Below are positions 7,239 to 16,973 of a stretch of DNA of 64,000 nt, in pieces. This DNA is from Corynebacterium capitovis DSM 44611 (GTDB lineage Bacteria; Actinomycetota; Actinomycetes; Mycobacteriales; Mycobacteriaceae), in the NCBI RefSeq assembly GCF_030440535.1, contig NZ_CP047117.1, positions 620,001 through 684,000 on the forward strand, given 5' to 3'. A program made the translations under genes and the position numbers. The notes below the pieces were generated by a model, which searched no databases, was not told the DNA's origin, and saw nothing but the letters and a program-made list of their open reading frames with translations. The first letter of the stretch is position 1; every line of letters begins with the position of its first letter.

Positions 7239-10193
7239 GTGGCACAAAGCGACGAGTCCACAACTAAGAACACGAGTGGGAACGGAGCGACCGCGCCCAT
7301 TGACCGCTCGATTCTCGCCCAAGCGGGAGCGAAGATCCGCGTCTTCGCGCTGGCCAAACAGCTCGGCCGCCCCTCCAAAGATCTTGTGGTGGCCCTCAAT
7401 GAGCTCGGAATCGTCAAGGTCGCCCAGTCAACGCTGACTCGAGCGGAGGCCGAACAGCTTCTCGACGCCCTTGAAAACGCCTCAGTCACGTCCGCACCCG
7501 CTCTGGCCGAGCCGTTCGAGCCGTTCGAGCCGTCTGAGCCGTTTGAGCCGTCTGAGCCGTCTGGGGTCAACGTGGACGCCGACGAGAAGATCCGGCACCG
7601 CGTGCGCAAAGATGTGGAAAACGAGATCCACCAGATCGAGGAGAAGGTCGAAGCGCAGCTCAGCGCGGAAGCGGAGCCGGTGGAGGTGGCGGAGCCGACA
7701 GTGAAGGAGGTTCGCGGCGAAGAGCCGGACGACGATTCCGACGAGCTCCTAGAGGATGTCGAGCCAGACGTGACTCCGGCGCCCGCGGGGGGGTTCACCC
7801 AGGCACCTATTTTTAAGGCACCCTCCCGCGCCGACCGGCGCCGCGCCCGCCGCGCCTCAACCGCAGCGGAGTCCTCGGAAGAGCCCTCAGCAGAGTCCGT
7901 ACCAGAGCCCGCTGAGGCGCGGCCGCCCAGGGTTGGCTCGAGGCGTCGAGAAGAAGTGCTCGATCGCGGTCAGGGTGACAGCGAAGATTTCGACGCGGCC
8001 GACGCCGCGGACATGATTACGGAACCAAAGCCCATTAAAGGTTCGGCTCGGCTTGAAGCACAACGACGCCGGCGCTCCGAACAGCGCGAGGAGGGGCGCA
8101 AGCGCAGCAAGATCGTCTCGGAGGCGGAATTCTTGGCGCGTCGCGAATCCGTCGAGCGCACCATGGTCGTTCGCGAGCGCAACCGCCATGACGGGCCGGG
8201 GCGGATCACGCAAGTGGGGGTTCTCGAGGACGGATTGCTCGTCGAGCACTTCGTTACCTCTGAGGAGAACGCGTCGATGATCGGCAACATTTACCTCGGC
8301 CGGGTGCAAAACGTGCTGCCCAGTATGGAGGCCGCATTCATCGACATCGGGCAGGGGCGCAACGGTGTGCTCTACGCCAGCGAGGTGGACTGGAAGTCGG
8401 CGGGCCTTGGCGGGCGCTCGCGGCGCATCGAACAAGCGCTGAAGTCCGGGGACCAAATCGTCGTGCAGGTTACGAAGGACCCCGTCGGCCACAAGGGAGC
8501 GCGCCTGACCACGCAAATCTCCCTCGCGGGTCGGTTCTTGGTGTACGTCCCGGGCGGCCGCAGCGCCGGGATTTCGCGGAAGCTGCCGGCGCCCGAGCGC
8601 AAGCGCTTGAAAGACATCCTGGCCGAGGTGGTCCCCGCCAAGGGCGGGGCGATTATCCGCACCGCCGCGGAGGGTGTCCCAGCGGACGCGATCGCAGCCG
8701 ACGTGACGCGCCTGCATCGCCAGTGGGAGGCGATCCAGGAGCGCGCGGAGAAGGAAAAGAACTCCAAGGGGGCGAAACCCGTCACCCTTTACGAAGAACC
8801 CAACCTCCTGGTCAAGGTTGTTCGCGACCTGTTCAACGAGGACTTCACGTCGCTGATTGTCGACGGCTCCCGCCCCTACAACGTCGTGTCTGCCTACCTG
8901 GAATCCGTCGCCCCCGACCTTGTCGACCGGCTCGAGCGCTACGACCGCGACGAGCACGGCGGTAAGGACGCGTTTGAGACTTACCGCGTGGACGAGCAGA
9001 TCCAGAAGGCGCTCGCGCGTTCCGTGTGGCTGCCCTCCGGTGGCACGCTTGTCATTGACAAAACGGAAGCTATGACCGTCATCGACGTCAACACGGGCAA
9101 ATTCACGGGGTCGGGTGGATCGCTGGAAGAGACCGTGACGCGAAACAACCTTGAGGCGGCCGAGGAAATCGTGCGCCAGATGCGGTTGCGCGACATGGGG
9201 GGCATGATCATCGTCGACTTCATCGACATGATCCTGCCCGAGAACCGCGACTTGGTCTTGCGCCGGTTGAAAGAAGCCCTGGGCCGGGACCGCACGCGGC
9301 ACCAGGTGTCCGAAGTCACCTCGCTTGGCTTGGTCCAGATGACTCGCAAGCGGTTGGGCACGGGCTTGCTCGAGACGTTCTCCACCGAATGCGAGTGCTG
9401 CGGGGGGCGGGGCATCATCCTTGCCGAGGACCCCGTCGATGCGGATCATGCCGCTGAGAAGGCCGCTGAAAAGGCCGCTGAGCGCGTGGCCCAGCGCTCC
9501 GCGCCGGCTACGAAGGAGCCTGAGGTCCCGGCCATCCCCGCCGAGCGGGACGAGGAGGATCTCCGACGCCTCGCAGATTCCGTGCTGGGGCCCAGCCCCG
9601 AGGAAGGCGAGGCAGAAAAAGAGGTAGAGACAGAGGAACGCCGCCAGGGCCAGCGCGGACGCCGCCGCGGGCGCCGGGGCAGCGGGCGCGGACGCGGGGG
9701 TATGGCTCCGGAGTCAGGCTCGGAGACGTCGTCAAGCGAAAATGCCCCGAGCGAAGATGCCCCGGTTGAGGAGTCCGAGAAGGCCTACGAGCAGGCGGTT
9801 GCCGAATTCGAAGCCTCGCCGCGGCGCAAGCGCCGCACCCGCGGAAACTCCCGCTCCGACCACGCGCCGCGGAGGGAAGAGTTTGAATCTGGCGGTGACT
9901 CTCGCGAGGACACGGGCGCCGCGGAAAGCAGCGAGGAGCGCGCCACCGTGCCCCGAGAGAGGCGGGTGCGCCGTCGCGCCACTCGGCGCAGTGCCGCACG
10001 AAGCGCCGCGCCGATCCAGGGCCAGGCAGTGCAGGTTAAGGAGACACAGGGTACGTCGGCGCACGATGCCCGTTCGGATGCCCGTTCGGATGCCCGTGCG
10101 GATGCCCGTTCGGACGGCTCGGCCCGCAGCGGTGAGGGCAAGCCGCAGGGCCGGGGGAGGCGTCGGGCGACTCGGCGCAGCTCGGCCCGGTAG
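7239..10193 (+). CDS. rne: Ribonuclease E/G, actinobacterial type
   Basis: A 984-residue endoribonuclease for mRNA decay and rRNA maturation. Order of parts: an IF2-N-like helical module at about residues 28-75 (IRVFALAKQLGRPSKDLVVA); an acidic linker with six EPF/EPS repeats; an S1 RNA-binding domain near 348-430 (IGNIYLGRVQNV); the DNase I-like catalytic core with metal ligands D616 in VIDVNTG and D660 in IIVDFIDM; and a zinc-link cysteine cluster C718-E-C720-C721. The long C-terminal tail is charged and disordered, rich in Arg (RRGRRRGRRGSGRGRGG) and with a DARS repeat near the end. GTG 7239 follows AGGAGA with 7 nt spacing. It lies directly upstream of rplU-rpmA-obg. Confidence 0.95.
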   Translation: MAQSDESTTKNTSGNGATAPIDRSILAQAGAKIRVFALAKQLGRPSKDLVVALNELGIVKVAQSTLTRAEAEQLLDALENASVTSAPALAEPFEPFEPSEPFEPSEPSGVNVDADEKIRHRVRKDVENEIHQIEEKVEAQLSAEAEPVEVAEPTVKEVRGEEPDDDSDELLEDVEPDVTPAPAGGFTQAPIFKAPSRADRRRARRASTAAESSEEPSAESVPEPAEARPPRVGSRRREEVLDRGQGDSEDFDAADAADMITEPKPIKGSARLEAQRRRRSEQREEGRKRSKIVSEAEFLARRESVERTMVVRERNRHDGPGRITQVGVLEDGLLVEHFVTSEENASMIGNIYLGRVQNVLPSMEAAFIDIGQGRNGVLYASEVDWKSAGLGGRSRRIEQALKSGDQIVVQVTKDPVGHKGARLTTQISLAGRFLVYVPGGRSAGISRKLPAPERKRLKDILAEVVPAKGGAIIRTAAEGVPADAIAADVTRLHRQWEAIQERAEKEKNSKGAKPVTLYEEPNLLVKVVRDLFNEDFTSLIVDGSRPYNVVSAYLESVAPDLVDRLERYDRDEHGGKDAFETYRVDEQIQKALARSVWLPSGGTLVIDKTEAMTVIDVNTGKFTGSGGSLEETVTRNNLEAAEEIVRQMRLRDMGGMIIVDFIDMILPENRDLVLRRLKEALGRDRTRHQVSEVTSLGLVQMTRKRLGTGLLETFSTECECCGGRGIILAEDPVDADHAAEKAAEKAAERVAQRSAPATKEPEVPAIPAERDEEDLRRLADSVLGPSPEEGEAEKEVETEERRQGQRGRRRGRRGSGRGRGGMAPESGSETSSSENAPSEDAPVEESEKAYEQAVAEFEASPRRKRRTRGNSRSDHAPRREEFESGGDSREDTGAAESSEERATVPRERRVRRRATRRSAARSAAPIQGQAVQVKETQGTSAHDARSDARSDARADARSDGSARSGEGKPQGRGRRRATRRSSAR
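7509..7562 (+). repeat. Six tandem 9-bp repeats inside rne
   Basis: Six consecutive copies of GAGCCGTYY encode EPF EPF EPS EPF EPS EPS in the acidic linker between the IF2-like module and the S1 domain. Because the unit is a multiple of three, copy number can change without breaking the frame. Confidence 0.9.
10065..10112 (+). repeat. Four tandem 12-bp repeats near the 3' end of rne
   Basis: Four head-to-tail copies of GATGCCCGTTCG (the third has one T-to-G change) encode DARS-DARS-DARA-DARS in the disordered C-terminal tail of RNase E. The unit is in frame and likely prone to slippage. Confidence 0.92.
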
Positions 10194-10208
10194 CGGCCCG
10201 GTAGCGGT

Positions 10209-10238
10209 TTGGATTTCTAGACCTCCCCGGTGTAGCCT
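10209..10238 (+). promoter_or_regulatory. Predicted promoter of rplU-rpmA
   Basis: TTGGAT (10209-10214) and TAGCCT (10233-10238, preceded by TG) are 18 bp apart just after the rne stop codon. Transcription from here would start near 10245 and give a leader of about 150 nt before rplU. Confidence 0.45.
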
Positions 10239-10244
10239 TGGGCA

Positions 10245-10393
10245 GTCGCTGCTTTGGGGCGCGTCCGCCTTGATGCCCACGCATGCGGGCACGGCGGGCT
10301 CTAGGTGTCGCCCCCAAGGCGCTCAGAATTTTTCCGTCCACACGCTTTCGCCGCATGCCGGAAGCGTACGAGTTAGATAAGGGGTAACCCTCT
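10245..10393 (+). ncRNA. Structured 5' leader of the L21-L27 operon (candidate r-protein leader)
   Basis: The region between the proposed promoter and rplU can form two stems. A long-range 9-bp helix pairs 10251-10259 (GCTTTGGGG) with 10312-10320 (CCCCAAGGC). A hairpin of 9 bp has arms ACGCTTTCG (10342-10350) and CGGAAGCGT (10359-10367), an 8-nt loop and one G-U pair, and ends 26 nt before the rplU ATG. This arrangement resembles autoregulatory ribosomal-protein leaders. I cannot match it to a named RNA family. Confidence 0.4.
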
Positions 10394-10699
10394 ATGTACG
10401 CGATCGTCAAGACCGGCGGCAAGCAGTACAAGGTTGCCGAGGGCGACGTTGTCCGGGTCGAGAAGATCGAGGGTGAAGCAGGCGACAAGGTTGCACTCAC
10501 CCCGGTTCTTCTCGTCGACGGAGCAAACGTGACCTCCGGCGCGGATGAGCTGGCCAAGGTCAGTGTCGAAGCCGAGATCGTCGAGCACGGCAAGGCCAAG
10601 AAGATCGACATCCTGAAGTACAAAAACAAGACCGGTTACAAGGTCCGCCAAGGCCACCGCCAGAAGCTGACCGCCGTCAAGATCACTGGCATCAAGTAA
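10394..10699 (+). CDS. rplU: 50S ribosomal protein L21
   Basis: This 101-residue protein of the large subunit begins [18 protein letters not shown] and ends with the conserved [19 protein letters not shown] segment that contacts 23S rRNA. The length is normal. It is preceded by a structured leader and followed after 26 nt by rpmA, the universal L21-L27 pair. A moderate AAGGGG ribosome-binding site lies upstream of ATG 10394. Confidence 0.97.
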   Translation: MYAIVKTGGKQYKVAEGDVVRVEKIEGEAGDKVALTPVLLVDGANVTSGADELAKVSVEAEIVEHGKAKKIDILKYKNKTGYKVRQGHRQKLTAVKITGIK

Positions 10700-10725
10700 G
10701 CCTTCCCACCTAAGGAGAGACAACA

Positions 10726-11052
10726 ATGGCACACAAGAAGGGTGCATCAAGCTCCTCGAACGGTCGTGACTCTGAGTCCAAGCGCCTCGGCGTGAAGCGC
10801 TTCGGTGGCCAGCAGGTCAAGGCCGGCGAGATCCTCGTCCGCCAGCGCGGCACCAAGTTCCACCCGGGCGACAACGTCGGCCGCGGTGGCGACGACACCC
10901 TGTTTGCGCTGTCCGCTGGTGCCGTGCAGTTTGGCATCAAGAAGAACCGTCGTGTCGTCAACATCGTCCCCGCCGATGGCGAGGGCGTTGCAGCCGAGGT
11001 CCTCGAGGCCGCTGAGGCTGCGGGTGTTGTGCCCGAAGGCGCAACCGCCTAA
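10726..11052 (+). CDS. rpmA: 50S ribosomal protein L27
   Basis: A 108-residue protein that reaches towards the peptidyl-transferase centre. The N-terminus [20 protein letters not shown] and the core [20 protein letters not shown] are canonical. Beyond the usual end (about residue 86) there is an extra Ala/Glu-rich tail, [19 protein letters not shown], of about 20 residues, so it is longer than the common 85-90 residue form. An AAGGAGA ribosome-binding site precedes ATG 10726. A Rho-independent terminator follows, closing the rplU-rpmA unit. Confidence 0.97.
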   Translation: MAHKKGASSSSNGRDSESKRLGVKRFGGQQVKAGEILVRQRGTKFHPGDNVGRGGDDTLFALSAGAVQFGIKKNRRVVNIVPADGEGVAAEVLEAAEAAGVVPEGATA

Positions 11053-11065
11053 GACGTTCCCAACA

Positions 11066-11100
11066 GTGGCACCGTGGCCTCCGGCCGTGGTGCCACTTTT
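11066..11100 (+). terminator. Rho-independent terminator after rpmA
   Basis: GTGGCACC (11066-11073) pairs with GGTGCCAC (11089-11096). An inner GGCC/GGCC helix with a TCC loop sits inside it, and TTTT follows at 11097-11100. It lies 14 nt after the rpmA stop codon. Confidence 0.85.
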
Positions 11101-11179
11101 GCATTACCGGGCGGGGTGCTTTCGCGCCCGCCCTCAGTAGAATCGCCCCCATTACCCCGACCACGAAAGGTGGAACCCA

Positions 11180-12682
11180 GTGCAATTCGTCGACCGGGCG
11201 CTCCTGCACCTCCAAGCAGGGGACGGTGGGCACGGTTGTGTCTCCGTCCACCGCGAGAAGTTCAAGCCACTGGGCGGGCCGGACGGTGGAAACGGCGGGC
11301 ACGGGGGAGATATCGTCTTCGTTGTTTCTCCGCAGGTTCACACGTTGCTGGATTTCCAGTTCCGCCCCCACCTGAAGGCGAAGCGGGGAGCCAACGGCGA
11401 GGGTGACCACCGCAACGGTGCGAGGGGCGAAGACCTCATCCTCGAGGTCCCGGTGGGGACCGTGGTGCGCGACGCGGAGGGGGAAATTATCGCCGACCTC
11501 ACTGTGCCCGGCTCACGCTTCGTCGCGGCGCAGGGTGGCTTCGGCGGGCTGGGCAACGCGGCCCTGGCCACCGCGAAACGCAAGGCCCCGGGGTTTGCGC
11601 TCAAGGGGGAGCCGGGGGAGGCGCACGAGCTGATCCTCGAGCTCAAATCCATGGCGGACGTTGGACTCGTTGGGTTCCCCTCGGCCGGCAAGTCCTCGCT
11701 CATCTCAGTGCTTTCAGCTGCGAAGCCCAAGATTGCCGATTACCCCTTCACCACCCTTCAACCCAATCTCGGTGTGGTCAATGTTGGGCACGACACGTTC
11801 ACCGTCGCGGATGTGCCCGGTCTGATCCCGGGCGCGAGCCAGGGCAGAGGTTTGGGCCACGACTTCCTCCGTCACATCGAGCGGACGGCGGTTCTCGCGC
11901 ATGTGGTGGACGTAGCGACGTCAGAACCGGGCCGCGACCCAGTTTCTGACATTGAGGCGATGGAAAAGGAGCTCAACGCCTACGCCGCGGAACTCGATCA
12001 CGATTCTGGGCTTGGGGATTTGCGGCAGCGTCCCCGCATGATAGTGCTAAACAAGCTCGATGTGCCGGAAGCCCGCGAGTTGGCGGACTTCGTAGAAGAT
12101 GAGCTGCGGGAGCGTTTCGGGTGGCCTATGTACAAGATCTCCGCGGTCACTCGCGAAGGTCTGGACGAGCTGACGTGGGCACTCTTCCGCGTCGTGCAGG
12201 ACGCGCGACGTGCCCGGTCGACGCAAAAGGCTGTGGGAGCTCCGGGTGAGATCATCAGGCCCCGTCCCGTTGACGCGCCTCACGAGGGCGTCGTTGTCTC
12301 GCGCGACCCGGAATACCCGGAGGGGTGGATCGTCACCGGAGACAAGGCGGAGCGTTGGATTCAGCAGACCGACTTTGAAAACGACGAGGCGGTGGGCTAC
12401 CTGTCTGACCGCCTGAACAAGGTGGGAGTGGAAGACCAGTTGCGCAAACTGGGCGCGCAGGAAGGCGACACCGTCACGATCGGGGAGATTTCCTTCGAAT
12501 GGGAGCCCACGCTTGCTGGCGACCCGACCATGGCTGGCCGCGGCCGCGACGCGCGGTTGAACGGTACAGACCGCGCCTCCGCCGCCGAGCGCAAGCGTGC
12601 CTCACAGGCTCGTCGCGGTCTTATCGACGAGTTCGACTACGGTACCGACGAAGCTGCGGAGCGGGAGCGCTGGCAGGGCTGA
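11180..12682 (+). CDS. obg: GTPase ObgE/CgtA
   Basis: A 500-residue essential GTPase linked to 50S maturation and stress signalling. It has the Gly-rich Obg fold (residues 1-158, [12 protein letters not shown]), the G domain with G1 GFPSAGKSS (165-173), DVPG (211-214) and NKLD (291-294), and the C-terminal OCT domain (about 350-430). A basic tail of about 70 residues follows and ends in a GLIDEFDYG segment. GTG 11180 follows a GAAAGGTGG site. The stop lies 1 nt before the proB start, so obg, proB and proA probably form one transcript. Confidence 0.97.
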   Translation: MQFVDRALLHLQAGDGGHGCVSVHREKFKPLGGPDGGNGGHGGDIVFVVSPQVHTLLDFQFRPHLKAKRGANGEGDHRNGARGEDLILEVPVGTVVRDAEGEIIADLTVPGSRFVAAQGGFGGLGNAALATAKRKAPGFALKGEPGEAHELILELKSMADVGLVGFPSAGKSSLISVLSAAKPKIADYPFTTLQPNLGVVNVGHDTFTVADVPGLIPGASQGRGLGHDFLRHIERTAVLAHVVDVATSEPGRDPVSDIEAMEKELNAYAAELDHDSGLGDLRQRPRMIVLNKLDVPEARELADFVEDELRERFGWPMYKISAVTREGLDELTWALFRVVQDARRARSTQKAVGAPGEIIRPRPVDAPHEGVVVSRDPEYPEGWIVTGDKAERWIQQTDFENDEAVGYLSDRLNKVGVEDQLRKLGAQEGDTVTIGEISFEWEPTLAGDPTMAGRGRDARLNGTDRASAAERKRASQARRGLIDEFDYGTDEAAERERWQG

Positions 12683-12683
12683 C

Positions 12684-13817
12684 ATGGCATCTTCCTTAAC
12701 GCAGGACGAGCTGCGGGCACACATTGCCGGGGCGCGCAAGATCGTGGTGAAGATCGGCACGTCATCGCTTGTCGACGCCTCCTTCGCCGTCAGCCCCGCA
12801 AAGATCGACGCCATCGTCGACGCGTTAGAAGTACGCATGGCCGCGGGCAGCGACGTCATCGTTGTGTCCTCAGGAGCGATTGCCGCGGGGATGGCTCCGC
12901 TGGGCCTGACCGCCCGCCCGAACGACCTGGCTACGAAGCAGGCCGCGGCGGCGGTGGGGCAGATGCACTTGGCCCAAGCGTGGGGGGCGTCCTTTGCCCG
13001 GTACGGGCGCACGATCGGGCAAGTCCTGTTGACGCAAGCGGACGCGGGCCGCCGCGACCGGGCCCGCAACGCTCAGCGCACGATCGATCGCCTGCGGCAA
13101 ATGGGTGCGGTGCCGATCGTCAACGAGAACGACACGGTGGCCACGTCCGAGATGCGCTTCGGTGACAACGACCGGCTGTCCGCCATCGTTTCCACTCTCA
13201 TCGCGGCCGATGCGCTTTATTTGCTTTCCGACGTCGACGGCCTCTACGACCGCAACCCCGACAGTCCCGGCGCCCACCTCATCACCGAGGTGCGCTCGGG
13301 CCACGACCTCGCACGAGTCGCCGCCGGAGACGGGGGTGCGCTAGGAACTGGTGGCATGGCCGCGAAGGTTTCCGCGGCACGCCTTGCCGCGCGAGGTGGC
13401 GTGCCGGTTCTGTTGACCTCCGCTGCCGTGATCGGTGGCGCGCTTGCTGACGCCCAGGTGGGCACTGTTTTCCACACGAGGCCGGAGTCGCGTCTGTCCG
13501 CCTGGAAGTTCTGGGCGCTCTACGCGGCGGATGCCGAAGGAGTGCTACGCCTCGACGCGGGCGCTGTCGAGGCCGTCACCCGCGGCGGGACGTCGCTGCT
13601 CGCGGTCGGGATCACCGAGGCCGAGGGCGATTTTCACCGAGGCGACATCGTGGAAATCCTGGGCCCCGGCGGAGAGGCGATCGGCCGCGGGGAGGTTGCC
13701 TACGACGCAGGAGAGCTGCAATTCATGCTGGGGAAGCAGACCAGCGAGCTGGAGCTGAGCCAGCGTCGCCCCGTCATTCACGCGGACTACCTATCTAACT
13801 ACGCCTCTCGGCTCTAG
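12684..13817 (+). CDS. proB: Glutamate 5-kinase
   Basis: This 377-residue kinase makes gamma-glutamyl phosphate, the first step of proline synthesis. The amino-acid-kinase domain shows [10 protein letters not shown] near residue 18, [10 protein letters not shown] and the NENDTVA segment that binds glutamate. A C-terminal PUA domain occupies about residues 285-365. ATG 12684 sits 1 nt after the obg stop. An in-frame open stretch upstream overlaps obg and is not family-like. proA follows 20 nt downstream, so the two enzymes that act in sequence are co-transcribed. Confidence 0.96.
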   Translation: MASSLTQDELRAHIAGARKIVVKIGTSSLVDASFAVSPAKIDAIVDALEVRMAAGSDVIVVSSGAIAAGMAPLGLTARPNDLATKQAAAAVGQMHLAQAWGASFARYGRTIGQVLLTQADAGRRDRARNAQRTIDRLRQMGAVPIVNENDTVATSEMRFGDNDRLSAIVSTLIAADALYLLSDVDGLYDRNPDSPGAHLITEVRSGHDLARVAAGDGGALGTGGMAAKVSAARLAARGGVPVLLTSAAVIGGALADAQVGTVFHTRPESRLSAWKFWALYAADAEGVLRLDAGAVEAVTRGGTSLLAVGITEAEGDFHRGDIVEILGPGGEAIGRGEVAYDAGELQFMLGKQTSELELSQRRPVIHADYLSNYASRL

Positions 13818-13837
13818 CCCCAGCTAAGGTGAGTCGC

Positions 13838-15100
13838 ATGAACGCTCCCACCGACGTTGTCGCGATGGCCAAGGCAGCCAAAGGCGCCGCCGTTCACCTT
13901 GCAACCTTGCCCGCGCCTGTCAAGAACGCAGTGCTTGTCGCCGCCGCCGAGGCCCTGATCAGCCACAGCGATGACATCGAGCGTGCCAACGACGCCGACC
14001 TCGAGGCGGCACGTGCGGCAGGATGGAACCACGCGCTGCTCGACCGGCTCTCGCTCACCCCCGCGCGCATCGAGTCGATGGCTGCTGGCTTGCGCCACGT
14101 AGCCGACCGAGAAGATCCGGTGGGGCAGATCGTGCGGGGCCGCACTCTGGACAACGGACTAGTGATGCGCCAGGTCCGTGTCCCCCTCGGGGTCGTCGGG
14201 GTGGTCTACGAGGCGCGCCCCAACGTCACGGTGGACGTCTTCGGCCTAACGCTGAAATCGGGCAACGCCGCGTTGCTGCGCGGTTCGAAGTCTGCACGGC
14301 AAACAAACGAGGTGCTCACGGGCATCCTGCAAGACGTCGTCGAAGCCCACGGTCTGCCGCGGCAGACCGTCCAGCTCCTGGGTTGCGAAACCCACGAAAC
14401 CGTGCGGGACCTTGTCACGGCGCGTGGCTTCGTCGACGTCGTCATTCCTCGCGGCAGCGCGCGCTTGATCGACGCGGTCGTGTCCTCGGCAACCGTCCCC
14501 ACTATCGAAACAGGCACGGGTAACTGTCACTTCTACATCGACGCCTCGGCCAGCCTCGACAGCGCCATTGCCATGCTGCTCAACGGCAAGACTCGGCGCG
14601 TGTCCGTATGCAACGCCACTGAGACGGCGCTTCTCGACGCCGCGCTGCCCGACCCCGACAAACTCCGCATCGTCGAGGCCCTACAGGGCGCGGGCGTGGC
14701 GGTGCATGGTGACGTCGACAAGCTTTCTGCTTTCGGCGCACGTGACGTTATCGCTGCTGACGAGGCCGATTGGGCCGGGGAATACCTATCGATGGACATT
14801 GCTGTCGCAGTGGTTGAGGGGGTGGACGGGGCGGTTGAGCATATCGCGCGGTGGTCCACGGGCCATACGGAGGCAATTGCCGCGCGGGACGCGTTCGCGC
14901 TGCGGGAGTTTGCCCAGCGAGTCGATTCTGCCGCGGTCATGCTTAACGCGTCTACGGCGTTCACGGACGGGGAGCAGTTTGGCATGGGAGCGGAGATTGG
15001 AATCTCGACGCAGAAGTTGCACGCCCGCGGCCCGCTGGGACTGCCCGAGCTCACCAGCACGAAGTGGATCCTTGAGGGGACAGGGCAGACCCGGCCGTGA
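13838..15100 (+). CDS. proA: Gamma-glutamyl phosphate reductase
   Basis: A 420-residue NADPH-dependent enzyme that reduces gamma-glutamyl phosphate to glutamate semialdehyde. The aldehyde-dehydrogenase fold is recognisable from [28 protein letters not shown] and the catalytic cysteine C258 in [12 protein letters not shown]; it ends with the typical [16 protein letters not shown] 13838 is chosen because AAGGTGAG lies at the right distance; a GTG at 13829 in frame overlaps that site. The C-terminus overlaps an alternative nadD start. Confidence 0.96.
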   Translation: MNAPTDVVAMAKAAKGAAVHLATLPAPVKNAVLVAAAEALISHSDDIERANDADLEAARAAGWNHALLDRLSLTPARIESMAAGLRHVADREDPVGQIVRGRTLDNGLVMRQVRVPLGVVGVVYEARPNVTVDVFGLTLKSGNAALLRGSKSARQTNEVLTGILQDVVEAHGLPRQTVQLLGCETHETVRDLVTARGFVDVVIPRGSARLIDAVVSSATVPTIETGTGNCHFYIDASASLDSAIAMLLNGKTRRVSVCNATETALLDAALPDPDKLRIVEALQGAGVAVHGDVDKLSAFGARDVIAADEADWAGEYLSMDIAVAVVEGVDGAVEHIARWSTGHTEAIAARDAFALREFAQRVDSAAVMLNASTAFTDGEQFGMGAEIGISTQKLHARGPLGLPELTSTKWILEGTGQTRP

Positions 15101-15120
15101 GCGCGGAGGAGAAGACTACT

Positions 15121-15753
15121 GTGTCACGGATCGGCATCATGGGCGGCACGTTTGACCCCATCCACCACGGTCACCTCGTCGCGGCGAGCGAGGTCGCGGA
15201 CCGATTCGACCTTGATGAGGTCTTGTTTGTGCCCACGGGGGAGCCGTGGCAAAAATCGGGCCGGCAGGTCAGCCCCGCCGAGCACCGCTACCTCATGACA
15301 GTCATCGCGACCGCGTCGAACCCCCGCTTTAGCGTGTCGCGCGTTGACATCGACCGTGGTGGGGCGACCTACACTATTGACACGCTGCGTGATCTGGCGG
15401 AGCGCCGGCCGGGTGCGGAGTTGTTTTTCATCACGGGTGCGGACGCCCTGAGCTCAATAATGTCGTGGCACGACTGGGATAAAATGTTCCGCCTCGCGCA
15501 GTTTGTCGGGGTGACCCGGCCGGGTTACGACCTGCGGGAGGACATGCTTCCAGCGGAGCACCAGGAGAGAGTGCACCTCATCGAGATCCCGGCCATGGCG
15601 ATTTCGTCCACGGATTGCCGGCAACGCGCGGCTGAGGGCCGGCCCGTTTGGTACCTTGTGCCGGATGGGGTGGTGCAGTACATCGCCAAAAACAAGCTGT
15701 ACCATGCCACGTCCGGCGGGGTCGAAGTGGCACACAAGGCCCCCGACATGTGA
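15121..15753 (+). CDS. nadD: Nicotinate-nucleotide adenylyltransferase
   Basis: A 210-residue enzyme of NAD synthesis that joins nicotinate mononucleotide to AMP. The N-terminal [15 protein letters not shown] motif (HxGH of the nucleotidyltransferases) and the C-terminal [10 protein letters not shown] (a variant of ISSTxIR) are present. GTG 15121 follows GGAGGAG at 9 nt. A second in-frame GTG at 15097 overlaps the proA stop and would add eight residues, so that start remains possible. It is the first gene of nadD-rsfS-gpgP, an order also known in mycobacteria. Confidence 0.95.
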   Translation: MSRIGIMGGTFDPIHHGHLVAASEVADRFDLDEVLFVPTGEPWQKSGRQVSPAEHRYLMTVIATASNPRFSVSRVDIDRGGATYTIDTLRDLAERRPGAELFFITGADALSSIMSWHDWDKMFRLAQFVGVTRPGYDLREDMLPAEHQERVHLIEIPAMAISSTDCRQRAAEGRPVWYLVPDGVVQYIAKNKLYHATSGGVEVAHKAPDM

Positions 15754-15831
15754 CAATGGCAGGGAAAATGTCAGAAAAGCCCCACCCAGAAGTGTCTGAC
15801 GTATCTAACTGAGCAAAAGGAACTGTGTCAT

Positions 15832-16311
15832 TTGACTGCTCTGCAGACTTCGCGCGACCAAGCCGCCATCGCAGCGCGCGCGGCGGATGAGAAACTCGGC
15901 CGCAACATCGGCGTCATTGATGTTTCCGATGTCCTCGGCATCACTGACCTCTTCGTCGTCGTTTCCGCTGACAACGAGCGTCAGGTCCGCGCTATCACCG
16001 AAGAGGTCGAAGCCGAGATGACCAACGCTGGGCTCGAGCCGAAGCGTCGGGAGGGCAACCGCGAGTTGCGCTGGGTGTTGTTGGACTACGGTTCTATCGT
16101 CGTCCACATCCAGCGCGACGCCGAACGCGATTTCTACGGCCTGGACCGGCTGTACGCCGATTGCCCCGTCGTGGAGATCGACGGTCTTGAGCCCTACGAG
16201 CGCCCGTCATCCTTCGACGGTGACGTCGATATCCGCTCTGTGGGCGCGATCGAGGATCTGCCTTTGGCCGGCGAGGGCCCGGACGAGCGTCCCGACGAAT
16301 ACGCGCTGTAG
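15832..16311 (+). CDS. rsfS: Ribosome silencing factor RsfS
   Basis: A 159-residue protein of the RsfS/Iojap family that binds L14 and blocks subunit joining in slow growth. The core (ITDLFVVVSADNERQVRAI, RWVLLDYGSIVVHI, YGLDRLYADCP) is conserved. It has an acidic C-terminal extension of about 40 residues beyond the usual domain. The start is TTG 15832, with AAAGGAA 8-10 nt upstream. It lies between nadD and gpgP as in other Mycobacteriales. Confidence 0.95.
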   Translation: MTALQTSRDQAAIAARAADEKLGRNIGVIDVSDVLGITDLFVVVSADNERQVRAITEEVEAEMTNAGLEPKRREGNRELRWVLLDYGSIVVHIQRDAERDFYGLDRLYADCPVVEIDGLEPYERPSSFDGDVDIRSVGAIEDLPLAGEGPDERPDEYAL

Positions 16312-16325
16312 CGGAACTGGTCCCG

Positions 16326-16973
16326 ATGAGCCGACGACTAATCCTGCTGCGTCACGGGCAGACGGGGTACAACTCCGTGAGGCGGATGCAGGGTCAGCTA
16401 GATACCGAGCTCAATGCGCTTGGTGAGGACCAAGCCCGCGCCGCCGCGCGCGCGTTGGTAGGGGCGCGGGTGACTAAAATCGTCTCCTCCGATTTGATGC
16501 GGGCTCGCCGCACGGCGGAGATCGTCGCTTCCGAGCTCGGCCTGGAAATTTCCTTGGACCCCCGTCTTCGGGAGACCCACTTGGGTCAATGGCAGGGACG
16601 GACCCACGAAGAGGTCGATTCGTTGCACCAAGGAATCCGCGCGCACTGGCGTAACAATGCTGCGTGGGCGCCGCCGGCGGGGGAGAGCAGGCTCGATGTC
16701 GCTCGACGGGCGCGTCCCGTCGTCGATGAGCTCGTTGAGTCCTATGAGCGGTGGGAAGGAAACACTGTCCTGATCGTCGCGCACGGGGGGACGATCTCTG
16801 CCCTCACGTCGAACCTGCTGGGGTTAGAGGAGAGGCAGTACCCGCTACTCAAAGGCCTCAAAAATTCGAATACGTCGCAGCTGACGGCGCTTCCGCGGTA
16901 CGGCTCGGATCGTTCAGATCCCACCGACGTGCAGTGGTACCTCGATGCTTGGAACCAGGGGGCGGGGCAGTAA
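16326..16973 (+). CDS. gpgP: Glucosyl-3-phosphoglycerate phosphatase (histidine phosphatase)
   Basis: A 215-residue member of the histidine phosphatase (phosphoglycerate mutase) superfamily. The phosphohistidine motif is LLRHGQTGYN (R9, H10, G11); RLRETHLGQWQG and VLIVAHGGTI supply the other catalytic Arg, Glu and His. The sequence and the position after nadD-rsfS agree with the mycobacterial GpgP, which dephosphorylates glucosyl-3-phosphoglycerate on the way to glucosylglycerate and methylglucose polysaccharide. The symbol rests on this similarity; a generic phosphoglycerate mutase-like role cannot be excluded. Its stop TAA overlaps the next ATG by one base. Confidence 0.8.
   Translation: MSRRLILLRHGQTGYNSVRRMQGQLDTELNALGEDQARAAARALVGARVTKIVSSDLMRARRTAEIVASELGLEISLDPRLRETHLGQWQGRTHEEVDSLHQGIRAHWRNNAAWAPPAGESRLDVARRARPVVDELVESYERWEGNTVLIVAHGGTISALTSNLLGLEERQYPLLKGLKNSNTSQLTALPRYGSDRSDPTDVQWYLDAWNQGAGQ

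Noticed and set aside
7887-9449. 520-codon open frame on the minus strand opposite rne
   Set aside because: It is the mirror of a G+C-rich coding region; its product has no recognisable family, and the plus-strand frame encodes a full RNase E with catalytic motifs.
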